Assembly (NCBI GenBank): GCA_905479475.1
Contig: CAJQMT010000002.1
Coordinates: 1-64,000 of the forward strand
Length of the DNA stretch: 64,000 nt
Reading direction: 5' to 3'
Source of the DNA: an uncultured Flavobacteriaceae bacterium
GTDB lineage: Bacteria; Bacteroidota; Bacteroidia; Flavobacteriales; Flavobacteriaceae
Position numbers and translations under genes: made by a program. Below are positions 40,379-50,724 of this stretch, in pieces. The notes under the pieces were generated by a model. That model saw nothing but the letters and a program-made list of their open reading frames with translations, did no database searches and was not told the DNA's origin. Numbering within the stretch: position 1 is the stretch's first letter; the number at the start of each line of letters is the position of its first letter.

Positions 40379-41488
40379 TTAGTCTTTTAACTGAGCTCTT
40401 ATCTCTTTTGCTTTTACTTTCGATTCTTCGTTTCGTTCAATTTTATGTTCTGGACGTGTCCATTTCGGATTCTCTCCTTGCGCTTTGTATTCAGAATGCT
40501 GCGATTCTACAGTTTTTGGCTGTACCTTTTTCGTAAAAGGTTTCATCGGATTTAAGCCCAATTTTTTGAACAATTTCATGTCTTCATTTACATCAGGATT
40601 TGGCGTGGTTAGCAATTTATCTCCTGCAAAAATAGAATTTGCTCCGGAAAAGAAACACATGGCTTGCCCTTCTTGACTCATCTGGGTTCTTCCTGCCGAC
40701 AAACGCACTTGGGTTTCTGGCATCACAATACGTGTTGTAGCGACCATCCGAATCATCTCCCAAATTTCTACAGGTTTTTGATCTTCTAATGGCGTTCCTT
40801 CCACGGCTACCAATGCATTGATAGGTGTCGATTCTGGTTGTGGGTTTAAAGTGGACAAGGCAACTAACATTCCTGCTCTGTCCTCAATAGTTTCCCCCAT
40901 TCCAATAATACCTCCTGAGCAAACAGTAACATTTGTTTTACGGACATTGTCAATCGTATCCAAACGATCCTGGTAACCTCTTGTCGATATAACCTCTTTG
41001 TAATATTCTTCAGAAGAATCTAAATTATGATTGTAAGCGTACAAACCGGCCTCTGCCAATCTTTTTGCTTGGTTTTCTGTTACCATTCCCAATGTACAGC
41101 AAACCTCCATATCTAATTTATTAATGGTACGAACCATTTCCAATACTTCGTCAAATTCTGGACCGTCTTTCACATTACGCCAAGATGCTCCCATACAAAC
41201 TCGCGAGGATCCACTTGCCTTCGCTCTTAAAGCCTGCGCTTTTACTTGTTGTACCGGCATTAAGTCATTTCCTTCAATATCGGTATGGTATCTTGCAGCT
41301 TGTGGGCAATAGCCACAATCTTCAGAACATCCTCCCGTTTTTATTGACAGTAAAGTTGACACTTGAACTGCATTTGGATCATGATGCAAACGGTGTATCT
41401 GAGCAGCCTCAAACAAGAGTTCCATCAAGGGTTTGTTATAAATCTTTAAGATCTCTTCTTTTGTCCAATTATGTCTGATTTCACTCAT
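40379..41488 (-). CDS. bioB: Biotin synthase
   Basis: Radical SAM CSEDCGYC motif; YNHNLD; RLSAGR. Confidence 0.97.
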   Translation of the reverse strand: MSEIRHNWTKEEILKIYNKPLMELLFEAAQIHRLHHDPNAVQVSTLLSIKTGGCSEDCGYCPQAARYHTDIEGNDLMPVQQVKAQALRAKASGSSRVCMGASWRNVKDGPEFDEVLEMVRTINKLDMEVCCTLGMVTENQAKRLAEAGLYAYNHNLDSSEEYYKEVISTRGYQDRLDTIDNVRKTNVTVCSGGIIGMGETIEDRAGMLVALSTLNPQPESTPINALVAVEGTPLEDQKPVEIWEMIRMVATTRIVMPETQVRLSAGRTQMSQEGQAMCFFSGANSIFAGDKLLTTPNPDVNEDMKLFKKLGLNPMKPFTKKVQPKTVESQHSEYKAQGENPKWTRPEHKIERNEESKVKAKEIRAQLKD

Positions 41489-41560
41489 AATTACTCTAAA
41501 TTTTTCGATTTCAAAAATACGTAATTAAATGATTGTTGTCCTATTCAATTAAATATATTT

Positions 41561-42718
41561 TTATTTTACAAGCAATATACTAACTGCATTCCCGCCAAAA
41601 CCCACGGCATTAATCAGTACTGAATTTATCTTTTTAGGGTCTTTATTTTTTTCTAAAAAAGGGACCGGAATAAACTGCTGGTATTGCAACATCAATAGCG
41701 CCAGCTCCATACTTAGGACTCCAGACGCGCCAAGAGTGTGTCCAATTTTCCATTTATTGGTTGTGAGGGCTGGCAGTTCTGCATCAAATACGCTTTGAAT
41801 CGCCTTGTATTCTGACAGATCTCCTTTTATAGTACCTGGTGCATGCATGACAATAACATCTACACTTTCCAACTTTGCATCTTGTAATGCCATTCGCATG
41901 GACTTTTGAAAACACAAAGCATCTGACGAAATTGATATGTTGTGTTTTAATTTTTCAGTAGCATATCCAACTCCCGAAATAAGCGCCAATGAATTTTTAG
42001 AAATTCCTTTTTCTAAACAAATAGCGACGGCTCCTTCTCCCAACACCATCGTGTTTTTTTCTTTGGAAAAATCAAAAGCTCGGCAAGGATATTTTGTTTC
42101 TTCTTGTTTGGCATAAATTTTCAAGGCTTTCATTTGAGCTACCGTAAATGCTGTCAAAGGGGCTTCACTGCCTCCCACAAGAAAAGTTTCAGCCATTCCT
42201 GAACGCAACCATGCCACACCATTTAGAAGGGAATGCAAGGCGGTGGAACAGGTAATTGAATGACTGATTACGGGACCTTTTGTTTGCAAATCATGTGCGA
42301 CCCATGAGGCAATATTCCCCAAAGTTGTTGTGGGAGAAGTTAGTGTTTCTGTTCTCCCAAAAGGATCGGACTGAAAAGCATCGTAGTATTTCTCAAAAAG
42401 TTCGGTAGCTCCTCTGGAGGAACCTATATTCACTCCAAAAGATTGATCCCAAGAGACTTTTTCCAAAGCCCTTCTTGATACATACATGGCCAACAAAACA
42501 GATCTATCTAGGTTTTTATATTTGCTATCCGAATCTCTAAAAGCCTCCACTTCTTTATTTAGTATGTCAGATATGGCACTTACAGGGGCACTGAATTTAC
42601 CGAAATCTTTGGTAGCTAGAAAGTGGTTTGGATTCAAGTAACTATTCCAAACAGATCTAGAAGAATTTCCTAAACTTGAAATAGATGAAAAACTTGCAAT
42701 TGAAATGGGTTCTTTCAT
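41561..42718 (-). CDS. Beta-ketoacyl synthase-like protein
   Basis: Catalytic-type Cys (ITCSTALHSLLNG), His (VMHAPGTIKGD), His (KIGHTLGASG) all present. Confidence 0.85.
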   Translation of the reverse strand: MKEPISIASFSSISSLGNSSRSVWNSYLNPNHFLATKDFGKFSAPVSAISDILNKEVEAFRDSDSKYKNLDRSVLLAMYVSRRALEKVSWDQSFGVNIGSSRGATELFEKYYDAFQSDPFGRTETLTSPTTTLGNIASWVAHDLQTKGPVISHSITCSTALHSLLNGVAWLRSGMAETFLVGGSEAPLTAFTVAQMKALKIYAKQEETKYPCRAFDFSKEKNTMVLGEGAVAICLEKGISKNSLALISGVGYATEKLKHNISISSDALCFQKSMRMALQDAKLESVDVIVMHAPGTIKGDLSEYKAIQSVFDAELPALTTNKWKIGHTLGASGVLSMELALLMLQYQQFIPVPFLEKNKDPKKINSVLINAVGFGGNAVSILLVK

Positions 42719-42802
42719 GAAAATCGAATAAGCTACAAATATAATTTGTTTCTACTTGCTAGAACATAATATTCGAAAATTCTTAAGAGTGTTTCGGTCA
42801 AG

Positions 42803-42982
42803 TCATTTGCTTACAATAGTAATGAACTTTTGTTGATGTACCTCCTCATTTTGCTGTACCTGTAACAATTTATCTTCCTGCGCTTTGAGAACAAAGAGCA
42901 ATCCAACAACCAATATGATAAGAATAATTGCGAGATAACCTTCATTCAATTTTCGGAATCTATCGATAAACATAAATGTCAT
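42803..42982 (-). CDS. Small single-pass membrane protein (59 aa)
   Basis: Below ORF-track cutoff; translates to MTFMFIDRFRKLNEGYLAIILIILVVGLLFVLKAQEDKLLQVQQNEEVHQQKFITIVSK; alternative ATG 3 codons in. Confidence 0.5.
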   Translation of the reverse strand: MTFMFIDRFRKLNEGYLAIILIILVVGLLFVLKAQEDKLLQVQQNEEVHQQKFITIVSK

Positions 42983-43185
42983 TTTTTTAATGAATGTTTG
43001 GTATTAAAACCTAATTTCAAGCAGGGATGAAGGACAAACATGAGTCGAAAAGACTTTTTATTTATAGCAAGATACAATATCTTGTGAAGAACATGTATGC
43101 AAGAGCAATACATTAAATAACGAAACAATAACGGAAATAAGTGGGGTATTTACTGTTAAATCTGTGTTGTACAAAACAACGATTG

Positions 43186-43920
43186 CTAATTTCTCCCTTT
43201 TTCATCAGGATACATTTGACAAACAGGGTCACTCTGCCAGAATTGCTTGGTCTCTACATCCATGAGCGTCAACGGGTTTTTATGAGCGGCTCCAGTATCG
43301 ACATTCCATACGTTGGCTACATTTTTAGGAATCGCTTCGCCAATTCTTGAGAGCGCTGTATGTCCAATAAATATTTCATGGTAACGCGTCAATCGCTTCG
43401 GATAAAAAATATTTCCTTTTTCTAAATTTTTGTCCATTGCCAATACCATCTCCCACAAAGAGCGATCCCAGTACAACATCTTCTCAAAATATTCGTCTTT
43501 GACGCCATTTTGGTTCGTAAACCCAGCATGCACAAACAAACGGTTTTTTTGGTCAATATAATAGTTTACCAAATTTTCAAAAAAATACAGATGTATGTTT
43601 CTAATATTCATAGATACCTTGGCATACGAATCTATCGTTGTTTGCCCTCCGTGAAACAACCATGTCTCATTGCTCTCTCCATACTTCAGCCAACGGTAAA
43701 AAAGTTCATCGTGATTTCCTCGTAAGAATATACAGGTATGAATTGATTTCAATTCTATCAAATAATTGATCAACTCTGGGGTTTGACTCCAACCATCGAC
43801 GTAATCACCTAAAAAGACAAGCGTATCATCTGGTGTCACTTTCGCGCGATCCAATACTTGTATCAATGCTTTCAATGCGCCGTGAATATCTCCAATTACA
43901 AGGGTTCGGGTTGAGGTCAT
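43186..43920 (-). CDS. Metallophosphoesterase (Ser/Thr phosphatase / Ap4A hydrolase-like)
   Basis: GDIHG, GDYVDGW, RGNHDE motifs. Confidence 0.9.
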   Translation of the reverse strand: MTSTRTLVIGDIHGALKALIQVLDRAKVTPDDTLVFLGDYVDGWSQTPELINYLIELKSIHTCIFLRGNHDELFYRWLKYGESNETWLFHGGQTTIDSYAKVSMNIRNIHLYFFENLVNYYIDQKNRLFVHAGFTNQNGVKDEYFEKMLYWDRSLWEMVLAMDKNLEKGNIFYPKRLTRYHEIFIGHTALSRIGEAIPKNVANVWNVDTGAAHKNPLTLMDVETKQFWQSDPVCQMYPDEKGRN

Positions 43921-44099
43921 TTTTTTCTTTTCAAAGCTAACGGAAAGTTTTCAAAATACCACACGATCATTCCTGAAATTTGAGATGCGCTAAAAAACAA
44001 TCACAACTTTACGTGTGACGCACTGCATTCACTATTGCGAAGCAAACTAGTACTATTTTAAAAAAAGACCTATGGTAAAAGTGTGATTTCTATACAAGA

Positions 44100-44131
44100 A
44101 AGCCGCTCCGGAAAAGAGCGGCTTTTGTTTG
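44100..44131 (+). terminator. Orphan intrinsic terminator
   Basis: AAGCCGCTC / GAGCGGCTT followed by TTGTTT; no plus-strand CDS directly upstream. Confidence 0.5.
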
Positions 44132-44374
44132 ACTGGATAACCACAACCAATCAAAAATTAACTAACCAAACTTAATATGAACATCAATCTATTTATTATT
44201 TTTCAGGTAGCCTGCAAAGACCTTCCATCTCTAATTTAATAATGTCTAGAATTCAATTAAATCTAGTGTGTATTGTGCAAGACTCGTGCCAAAATTGATT
44301 TATTCGGAAAAAAGTTTCTAAAATTAGCTTCGTCCAAAAAGAACTACATCCAGAGAATATACTTCCCTTTCGAA

Positions 44375-44409
44375 ACAAAAAAAGGGCTTCTCAACGTTGA
44401 GAAGCCCTT
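44375..44409 (-). terminator. Terminator of the atp operon
   Basis: Perfect AAGGGCTTCTCAACGTTGAGAAGCCCTT palindrome with a T run on the minus strand. Confidence 0.85.
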
Positions 44410-44433
44410 CACTATTATTTTGCTCTTTAAAAA

Positions 44434-45294
44434 TTACGCATTCAAAGCTTCTGCTCCTCCCACGATTTCTAAAATTTCATTGGTAATTGCTGCTTGACGC
44501 GCCTTATTGTACGTCAACAACAAGTCATTTCTCAAATCATTTGCGTTGTCTGTTGCTTTGTGCATTGCCGTCATTCGCGCACCGTGTTCAGATGCAAAAG
44601 AATCACGTAAGGCTTTGTAAAGCTGTGTTTTCAATGATTTCGGAATCAAGGCCGCCACGATTTCTTCTTTCTGCGGTTCAAAAATATAATCCGACACTAC
44701 GGTATTTTCATTCTCTACGGGTTTGATAGGTAAAAACTGCTCTACCTTTACTAGCTGAGTAGCTGCATTTTTAAAGCTGTTGTACACCACCTCAATTTTG
44801 TCATAGGAACCGTCCACAAATAATTGCATGAGATTTTCAGCAATCTCAGCAACATTCTCAAAAGTCAACTCATCAAAAACGGATGACTGATTGTCTATGA
44901 CATTGAAATCACGACTCAAAAGATCGTTTCCTTTTTTACCAATAGTCAATAAACTCACCTCTTTTCCTTGGTAATGTTCCGCGATTACTTTTTGCGTTTC
45001 TTTGACAATCGCAGAATTGAACCCGCCACACAATCCTCTGTTTGAGGTAACAACCACGAGCAAAACTTTAGAGACATTTCTTTGTTCGGAAAAAGCACCC
45101 CCTGCATCTGTATCCAAAGTTGCACTTAAACTTTGTAACAATTCTGTCAACTTATTAGAATACGGGCGCATTGCCGTAATTGCATCTTGTGCTTTTTTCA
45201 ATTTAGCAGCAGATACCATCTTCATAGCTTTCGTGATTTTCATCGTAGAACCTATCGAGGTAATTCTGTTTCTAATTTCTTTTAAGTTTGGCAT
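44434..45294 (-). CDS. atpG: ATP synthase F1 gamma subunit
   Basis: MPNLKEIRNRITSIGSTMKITKAMKMVSAAKL; C-terminal ARQAAITNEILEIVGGAEAL. Confidence 0.97.
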   Translation of the reverse strand: MPNLKEIRNRITSIGSTMKITKAMKMVSAAKLKKAQDAITAMRPYSNKLTELLQSLSATLDTDAGGAFSEQRNVSKVLLVVVTSNRGLCGGFNSAIVKETQKVIAEHYQGKEVSLLTIGKKGNDLLSRDFNVIDNQSSVFDELTFENVAEIAENLMQLFVDGSYDKIEVVYNSFKNAATQLVKVEQFLPIKPVENENTVVSDYIFEPQKEEIVAALIPKSLKTQLYKALRDSFASEHGARMTAMHKATDNANDLRNDLLLTYNKARQAAITNEILEIVGGAEALNA

Positions 45295-45401
45295 ACCTTT
45301 TAGTATTTGTTTCTTGTAGTTGGACTACCTAAATTTACGATGACTAAAACTCCTAGAAAGCGATTTGATATTCGCCTCACTTTCTAGAATTCTTTATGAT
45401 A

Positions 45402-46979
45402 TTAAGCAAATTTCGCAGAAATTTCAGAGGCCGCAGCTTCCAAAACATCTAATGAAGATTGCTCTAATTTACCTGATTTTAATGAATCCAAAACATCCCT
45501 GTGCTTACCGTTCAAGTAAGAAATATAATCTGCTTCAAATTCTTTTACTTTGTTAACCGGTACATCTTTCAACAAGTTTTTTGAACCTGCATAGATAATG
45601 GCTACTTGGTCTTCTACAGTATAAGGATCATTTTGTGCTTGTTTCAAAATTTCAACATTGCGTTGCCCTTTCGAAATTACATTCATCGTTGCTGCATCCA
45701 AATCAGAACCAAACTTTGCAAATGCTTCCAATTCACGGTATTGTGCTTGATCTAGTTTCAAAGTACCTGATACTTTTTTCATCGATTTGATCTGCGCTGA
45801 CCCTCCTACACGTGATACCGAAATACCCACGTTAATAGCTGGACGGACTCCCGAGTTAAACAAATCAGACTCCAAAAAGATTTGTCCATCTGTAATCGAA
45901 ATTACGTTTGTTGGAATATAGGCAGATACATCTCCTGCTTGTGTTTCAATAATTGGCAATGCCGTTAAAGAACCTCCTCCTTTGATTTTTCCTTGTAGCG
46001 ATTCAGGAACATCGTTCATCTGAGAAGCAATTGTGTCATCGTTGATTACTTTTGCAGCACGTTCTAACAATCTTGAATGTAAGTAAAATACATCTCCTGG
46101 GTATGCCTCACGTCCCGGTGGTCTTCTTAACAACAAAGACACCTCACGATACGCGACCGCTTGCTTAGACAAATCATCATAAACAATCAAAGCAGGTCTA
46201 CCTGTATCTCTAAAATATTCTCCAATAGCTGCACCTGCGAATGGTGCATATACCTGCATTGGTGCTGGATCAGAAGCGTTTGCTGCAACAACTGTTGTAT
46301 AAGCCAATGCTCCTTTTTCTTCTAACAAATTCACGATTCCTGCAACCGTAGAGGCTTTTTGTCCAATCGCTACATAAATACAATAAACTGGCTCACCGGC
46401 ATCGTAAAATTCTTTTTGGTTCAAAATAGTATCTAAGGCTACCGTAGATTTTCCAGTTTGACGGTCACCAATAATCAATTCACGTTGTCCACGACCTACT
46501 GGAATCATGGCATCTACTGACTTGATTCCTGTTTGCAATGGTTCCGTTACAGGCTCTCTAAAAATAACTCCGGGTGCTTTGCGCTCCAAAGGCATTTCAA
46601 AAGTTTCTCCTTCAATCGGACCTTTACCATCAATTGGATTTCCTAAAGTATCTACAACACGACCTACAATTCCTTCTCCTACATTTAAAGAAGCAATACG
46701 TTCTGTACGTTTTACTGTAGACCCTTCAACAACAGATGTGGAAGCTCCTAAAAGCACCACCCCAACATTGTCTTCTTCCAAGTTCAATACAATTCCTTCT
46801 AGACCTGATTCAAATTGAACCAATTCACCGTATTGTACATTTTCCAACCCGTAAACACGAGCAATACCATCTCCTACTTGTAAAACTGTTCCAACCTCAC
46901 TCAATGAAGCAGAAGCTTCAAAACTTGTCAATTGTTCTTTTAAAATTGCTGATACTTCAGCTGCTTTAATTGATGCCAT
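45402..46979 (-). CDS. atpA: ATP synthase F1 alpha subunit
   Basis: [15 protein letters not shown] and full-length alpha signatures. Confidence 0.98.
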   Translation of the reverse strand: MASIKAAEVSAILKEQLTSFEASASLSEVGTVLQVGDGIARVYGLENVQYGELVQFESGLEGIVLNLEEDNVGVVLLGASTSVVEGSTVKRTERIASLNVGEGIVGRVVDTLGNPIDGKGPIEGETFEMPLERKAPGVIFREPVTEPLQTGIKSVDAMIPVGRGQRELIIGDRQTGKSTVALDTILNQKEFYDAGEPVYCIYVAIGQKASTVAGIVNLLEEKGALAYTTVVAANASDPAPMQVYAPFAGAAIGEYFRDTGRPALIVYDDLSKQAVAYREVSLLLRRPPGREAYPGDVFYLHSRLLERAAKVINDDTIASQMNDVPESLQGKIKGGGSLTALPIIETQAGDVSAYIPTNVISITDGQIFLESDLFNSGVRPAINVGISVSRVGGSAQIKSMKKVSGTLKLDQAQYRELEAFAKFGSDLDAATMNVISKGQRNVEILKQAQNDPYTVEDQVAIIYAGSKNLLKDVPVNKVKEFEADYISYLNGKHRDVLDSLKSGKLEQSSLDVLEAAASEISAKFA

Positions 46980-47001
46980 CTTATCTTATTTTGATGTAAA
47001 A

Positions 47002-47559
47002 TTAAATTTTTGCTACAAAATGACTATTGTCAAATTGTCTTTTCAATTCGTTTAAATTATTTGAAATACTTGCGTCGTACTGAATATCGCCTACTCTCAA
47101 AACGAAACCTCCGATAATGTCGGGATTCACTACATTTTCAAGAGAAGCTGCATGTCCGGTCAACTCTTTGATTTTTGCAAGTACTTTGTCTTTTAATTCC
47201 GTTGTCAAAGGAACGGCTGTCGTCACTTTAGCAACATCTATCAGCTTATCATGATCAAACGAAATCGTGTATTGTTTCGCGACCATCGACAACAAAGGCA
47301 AACGCTTATTTTCACCTAACAAACCGATTACCCCTAATGAAATTTGATCTATCGCTTCCGTGAATATTGCTTGCAATACTTTTATTTTATGGTCGACTTT
47401 GATCACCGGGCTATTTAAAACTGCTTCAAGCTCTTTGTTTTCATCAATAGTTTCCGCTATCAACAACATCGATTTATTTACGTCAGCTTCTTTGTTTGAA
47501 TCTTTTGCAAGACTCAAAACTGCTTTTGCATAACGTAATGCTGCTCTCGTACCTTTCAT
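47002..47559 (-). CDS. atpH: ATP synthase F1 delta subunit
   Basis: RYAKAVLSLA N-terminus; VVNPDIIGGFVLRVGDIQYDASI. Confidence 0.95.
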   Translation of the reverse strand: MKGTRAALRYAKAVLSLAKDSNKEADVNKSMLLIAETIDENKELEAVLNSPVIKVDHKIKVLQAIFTEAIDQISLGVIGLLGENKRLPLLSMVAKQYTISFDHDKLIDVAKVTTAVPLTTELKDKVLAKIKELTGHAASLENVVNPDIIGGFVLRVGDIQYDASISNNLNELKRQFDNSHFVAKI

Positions 47560-47566
47560 CTTCTAT

Positions 47567-48066
47567 CTAGTTTAAAGTAACGTCTCCCAACATTTTGTCA
47601 ACCAATTTCAATTGATCGTCTTTTGAAGACAATTCATTTTTAACTACTTTCTCAGCAATTTCAATAGACAAATGTGCAACCTGTGTTTTCAATTCAGCAA
47701 TGGCAGCTTTCTTCTCCACATCAATAGCAGCTTTGGCACTTTCCATAATAGAACTCGCCTGCTCTTGAGCTTCTTCTTTCGCTTCTAAAATGATTTGCTC
47801 TTTGATATCACGTGCTTCTTTCAACAGGCCGTCTCTTTCAGCTCTTGCCTCTTTTAAAATACGCTCGTTATCTGCATTCAAAGATGTCATTTCTTTTTTG
47901 GCTTCTTCCGCAGCATCTAATGCTTCTTGAATTCCATCTTCTCTACTTTGTAGTGCATCTAAGATAGGCTTCCAAGCGAACTTTCTCATCAACCCGATTA
48001 AGATTAGTAAGATGATTGCTTGCATAAAAAACAATCCTGGTGAAAAATCATTTAATAACTGATCCA
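47567..48066 (-). CDS. atpF: ATP synthase F0 b subunit
   Basis: Single TM plus long coiled coil; start set to MDQLLNDFSPGLFF (48066) rather than the longer ORF. Confidence 0.93.
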
Positions 48067-48163
48067 TTGTATCTCTAATTAATTTTTTAACTTCTTTTTG
48101 TTTAATATAAAAAACACATTCTGCAACCAACCGTTACAGAAATGTGTTTCAAATCTTTTCGGA

Positions 48164-48364
<201 letters not shown>

Positions 48365-48396
48365 TTATATTAATTAAACAAATTCTAACTCTCTTT

Positions 48397-49536
48397 TTAA
48401 TGATGTTCGTGTTCCTCTACTGCCATTCCAATAAACAGAGATGACAACATGGTAAATATGAACGCCTGTAAAAACGCTACCAATATTTCAATTATGGAAA
48501 TAAACAATGACAACACCAATGACATACCTGTCGATGCTACGGGTCCGAAAGCTGCTTTCATCGTAATCATCAAGGCGATCAAACTCATCACAACAAAATG
48601 TCCTGCTGTAATGTTTGCATACAAACGAACCAATAACGAAAATGGCTTGATCAGCACAAATCCAACCAGTTCAATCACTGCCAATATAGGTCTCAATACC
48701 ACAGGTACTCCCGGCATCCACAAAGTGTGTTGCCAAAAGTCTTTACTTCCACTAAACATATAGATAAACATGGTAAACAGTCCCAAACAAACGGTCACTG
48801 CTATTTGACCTGTTACGTTGAATCCAAGCGGTGTCAATCCCAACAAGTTCAAAATCCATATGAAGAAAAAAACCGTCAGCAAAAAGCTCATGAATTTTCG
48901 GTATTTTTTCTCTCCAATATTCGGTCTTGCTATTTCATCTCTTACATAAATAACAAGTGGCTCTAAAACTCGAGCAAATCCGGTTGGAATGGCTCCTTTC
49001 TTATAGCCTCTAGCCAATGAAGAAAAACCCAAAAACATCAACAAAGCTGTCAACAACATTCCAACAACACTTTTTGTTATCGATAAATCGATTACTTTGT
49101 GTGCATTGGTAGCATGATGGTCTGCATCAAATTCTACAGTCACTGAACCCTCATTTAACTCGTATATTTTACTGTGAATCTTTGCTAATTTCACCCCATC
49201 TTTTTCGACAACTACATGCCCATCATCGTTGTGATGAAATTCGGAAGACATGAAAAATTTCATTCCTTTGCTTGTAGAAACAATGACCGGCAATGAGAAT
49301 CCATAATGCTTTCCTGTTGCACCGTCTGTATAAAGCACAAAATCATGAGAATCTTGCAAGTGATGCTTGATATACCCTCTAATTTCTTCTGCAGTATCAA
49401 TCTGATTTCCGTGAGCCTCACTATCGTGATTATCTTCACCATGACCTCCACTCGCATGTGTAAAAACAGTCACTAACATAACTGCAAATAGCATCATTCC
49501 TTTGATCGACTTCTGTACTGTATTCATACTTTTCAA
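48397..49536 (-). CDS. atpB: ATP synthase F0 a subunit
   Basis: SLLVRLYANITAGHFV and N-terminal His-rich extension typical of Bacteroidota AtpB. Confidence 0.95.
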   Translation of the reverse strand: MKSMNTVQKSIKGMMLFAVMLVTVFTHASGGHGEDNHDSEAHGNQIDTAEEIRGYIKHHLQDSHDFVLYTDGATGKHYGFSLPVIVSTSKGMKFFMSSEFHHNDDGHVVVEKDGVKLAKIHSKIYELNEGSVTVEFDADHHATNAHKVIDLSITKSVVGMLLTALLMFLGFSSLARGYKKGAIPTGFARVLEPLVIYVRDEIARPNIGEKKYRKFMSFLLTVFFFIWILNLLGLTPLGFNVTGQIAVTVCLGLFTMFIYMFSGSKDFWQHTLWMPGVPVVLRPILAVIELVGFVLIKPFSLLVRLYANITAGHFVVMSLIALMITMKAAFGPVASTGMSLVLSLFISIIEILVAFLQAFIFTMLSSLFIGMAVEEHEHH

Positions 49537-49740
49537 TTCTGTATAAAATTTACATTTTCTAAATTTCCGTGCAAAGGTAACAATATATTAAATATTCATC
49601 CTCTTTTTTTACAAGTTTCTACGTAGTTTTTTTTTGATCTTATGTTTTTATGTTTTTTGTCATAAACATAACATTGTAAATCACTTAAATACAATCATCG
49701 GACATTATCCAGGCTATAAAAAAATAAAGAGAAAATCAAA

Positions 49741-50118
49741 TTACAATTTGGAATTCAACAATCTTGAAACCGCGATCGCCTCGGCTATTAGAAACAAAAA
49801 TAAAGGGACGATAAGAGAAATTCTTCCCTCTTTTTCCAAGACAATATCTGAAAAAATAGTTGCCTTAAAAAGCAATACAAAAAAGCCAATTTTTAAAAAA
49901 ATTGATGCCAAATAGGCATAGCCTGCTTGGTTGGGCATTTTCCAAGAAACGCCCTCTATCAAAGTATAAATAACAAGCGTTGAAATAAAATGAAACAAAT
50001 ACACATGGAACAAGGAGTACTGTAAATCTTCCACGCTCATAAAATTTTGATGTACAAAAAACACCACTAAAAACAGCAGTGTTGCTATAAAAACATACGA
50101 AATTATTCTTTTTACCAT
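49741..50118 (-). CDS. Hypothetical membrane protein (AtpI-position)
   Basis: 125 aa, four TM-like segments, between atpB and the AtpZ/AtpI-like gene. Confidence 0.6.
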   Translation of the reverse strand: MVKRIISYVFIATLLFLVVFFVHQNFMSVEDLQYSLFHVYLFHFISTLVIYTLIEGVSWKMPNQAGYAYLASIFLKIGFFVLLFKATIFSDIVLEKEGRISLIVPLFLFLIAEAIAVSRLLNSKL

Positions 50119-50120
50119 TT

Positions 50121-50348
50121 CTATTTACCTCCTATTTTGTGCACCTTTTTTATCACAGTATACATGGCTAAAAAAACAGCCACTAATGTCAGGACTTTAA
50201 AGTAAAATTGATTTTCATTTTCAAATTTGACATCCAACCAAGACCCTAAAAGACTTCCTAAATAAATGGTTCCTCCCATTTGAAAAGCCATGCCTGTAAA
50301 TTGGAAAAACGTACTAAGCTGTTTTTTCTTCTGATCTTTCTTGCTCAT
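50121..50348 (-). CDS. AtpZ/AtpI family protein
   Basis: 75 aa; FTGMAFQMGGTIYLGSLLGSWLDVKF. Confidence 0.8.
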   Translation of the reverse strand: MSKKDQKKKQLSTFFQFTGMAFQMGGTIYLGSLLGSWLDVKFENENQFYFKVLTLVAVFLAMYTVIKKVHKIGGK

Positions 50349-50706
50349 TTTTCACCAATTCTTTCACCATTCCTTTCATACTGCAAACCGCATTGAAAAC
50401 CGCTCCTGGTTCTACGGTTAATTTCCCAATTATCACCTCTCCTGTGACAGATGAAGATGCCTTCAAACTGAGCATATTGTCTACCACAAGATTGCCTGAA
50501 ACATGTCCTTCTATCTCTGCATTGGAACAATTTATTTCTCCTTGCACTCGGCCTTCCTTTCCGACAATCACTTTCCCTTTGGCTTGTATACTCCCCTCAA
50601 CAACACCGTCAATTCTAAAATCTCCTTGTGAATTGATTTCTCCGTTAATCGTTGTTTTTTTTCCTATCACATTTCGTTCGTAAATTGTCGTATCCTTCAT
50701 AATCAA
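50314..50706 (-). CDS. Bactofilin (polymer-forming cytoskeletal protein)
   Basis: GKKTTINGEINSQGDFRIDGVVEGSIQAKGKVIVGKEGRVQGEINCSNAEIEGHVSGNL beta-helix repeats. Confidence 0.93.
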   Translation of the reverse strand: MIMKDTTIYERNVIGKKTTINGEINSQGDFRIDGVVEGSIQAKGKVIVGKEGRVQGEINCSNAEIEGHVSGNLVVDNMLSLKASSSVTGEVIIGKLTVEPGAVFNAVCSMKGMVKELVKNEQERSEEKTA

Positions 50707-50724
50707 ATTGTTAATATTGAGGTT

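Noticed and set aside
41518-41523. Isolated TACGTA upstream of bioB (also 33080 and 49620)
   Set aside because: Single hexamers without a phased partner; several are expected by chance in AT-rich DNA of this length.
30440-42718. PPTase plus ketosynthase as a polyketide/aryl-polyene cluster
   Set aside because: The genes are ~11 kb apart with unrelated housekeeping genes between and no ACP, KR or other cluster genes.
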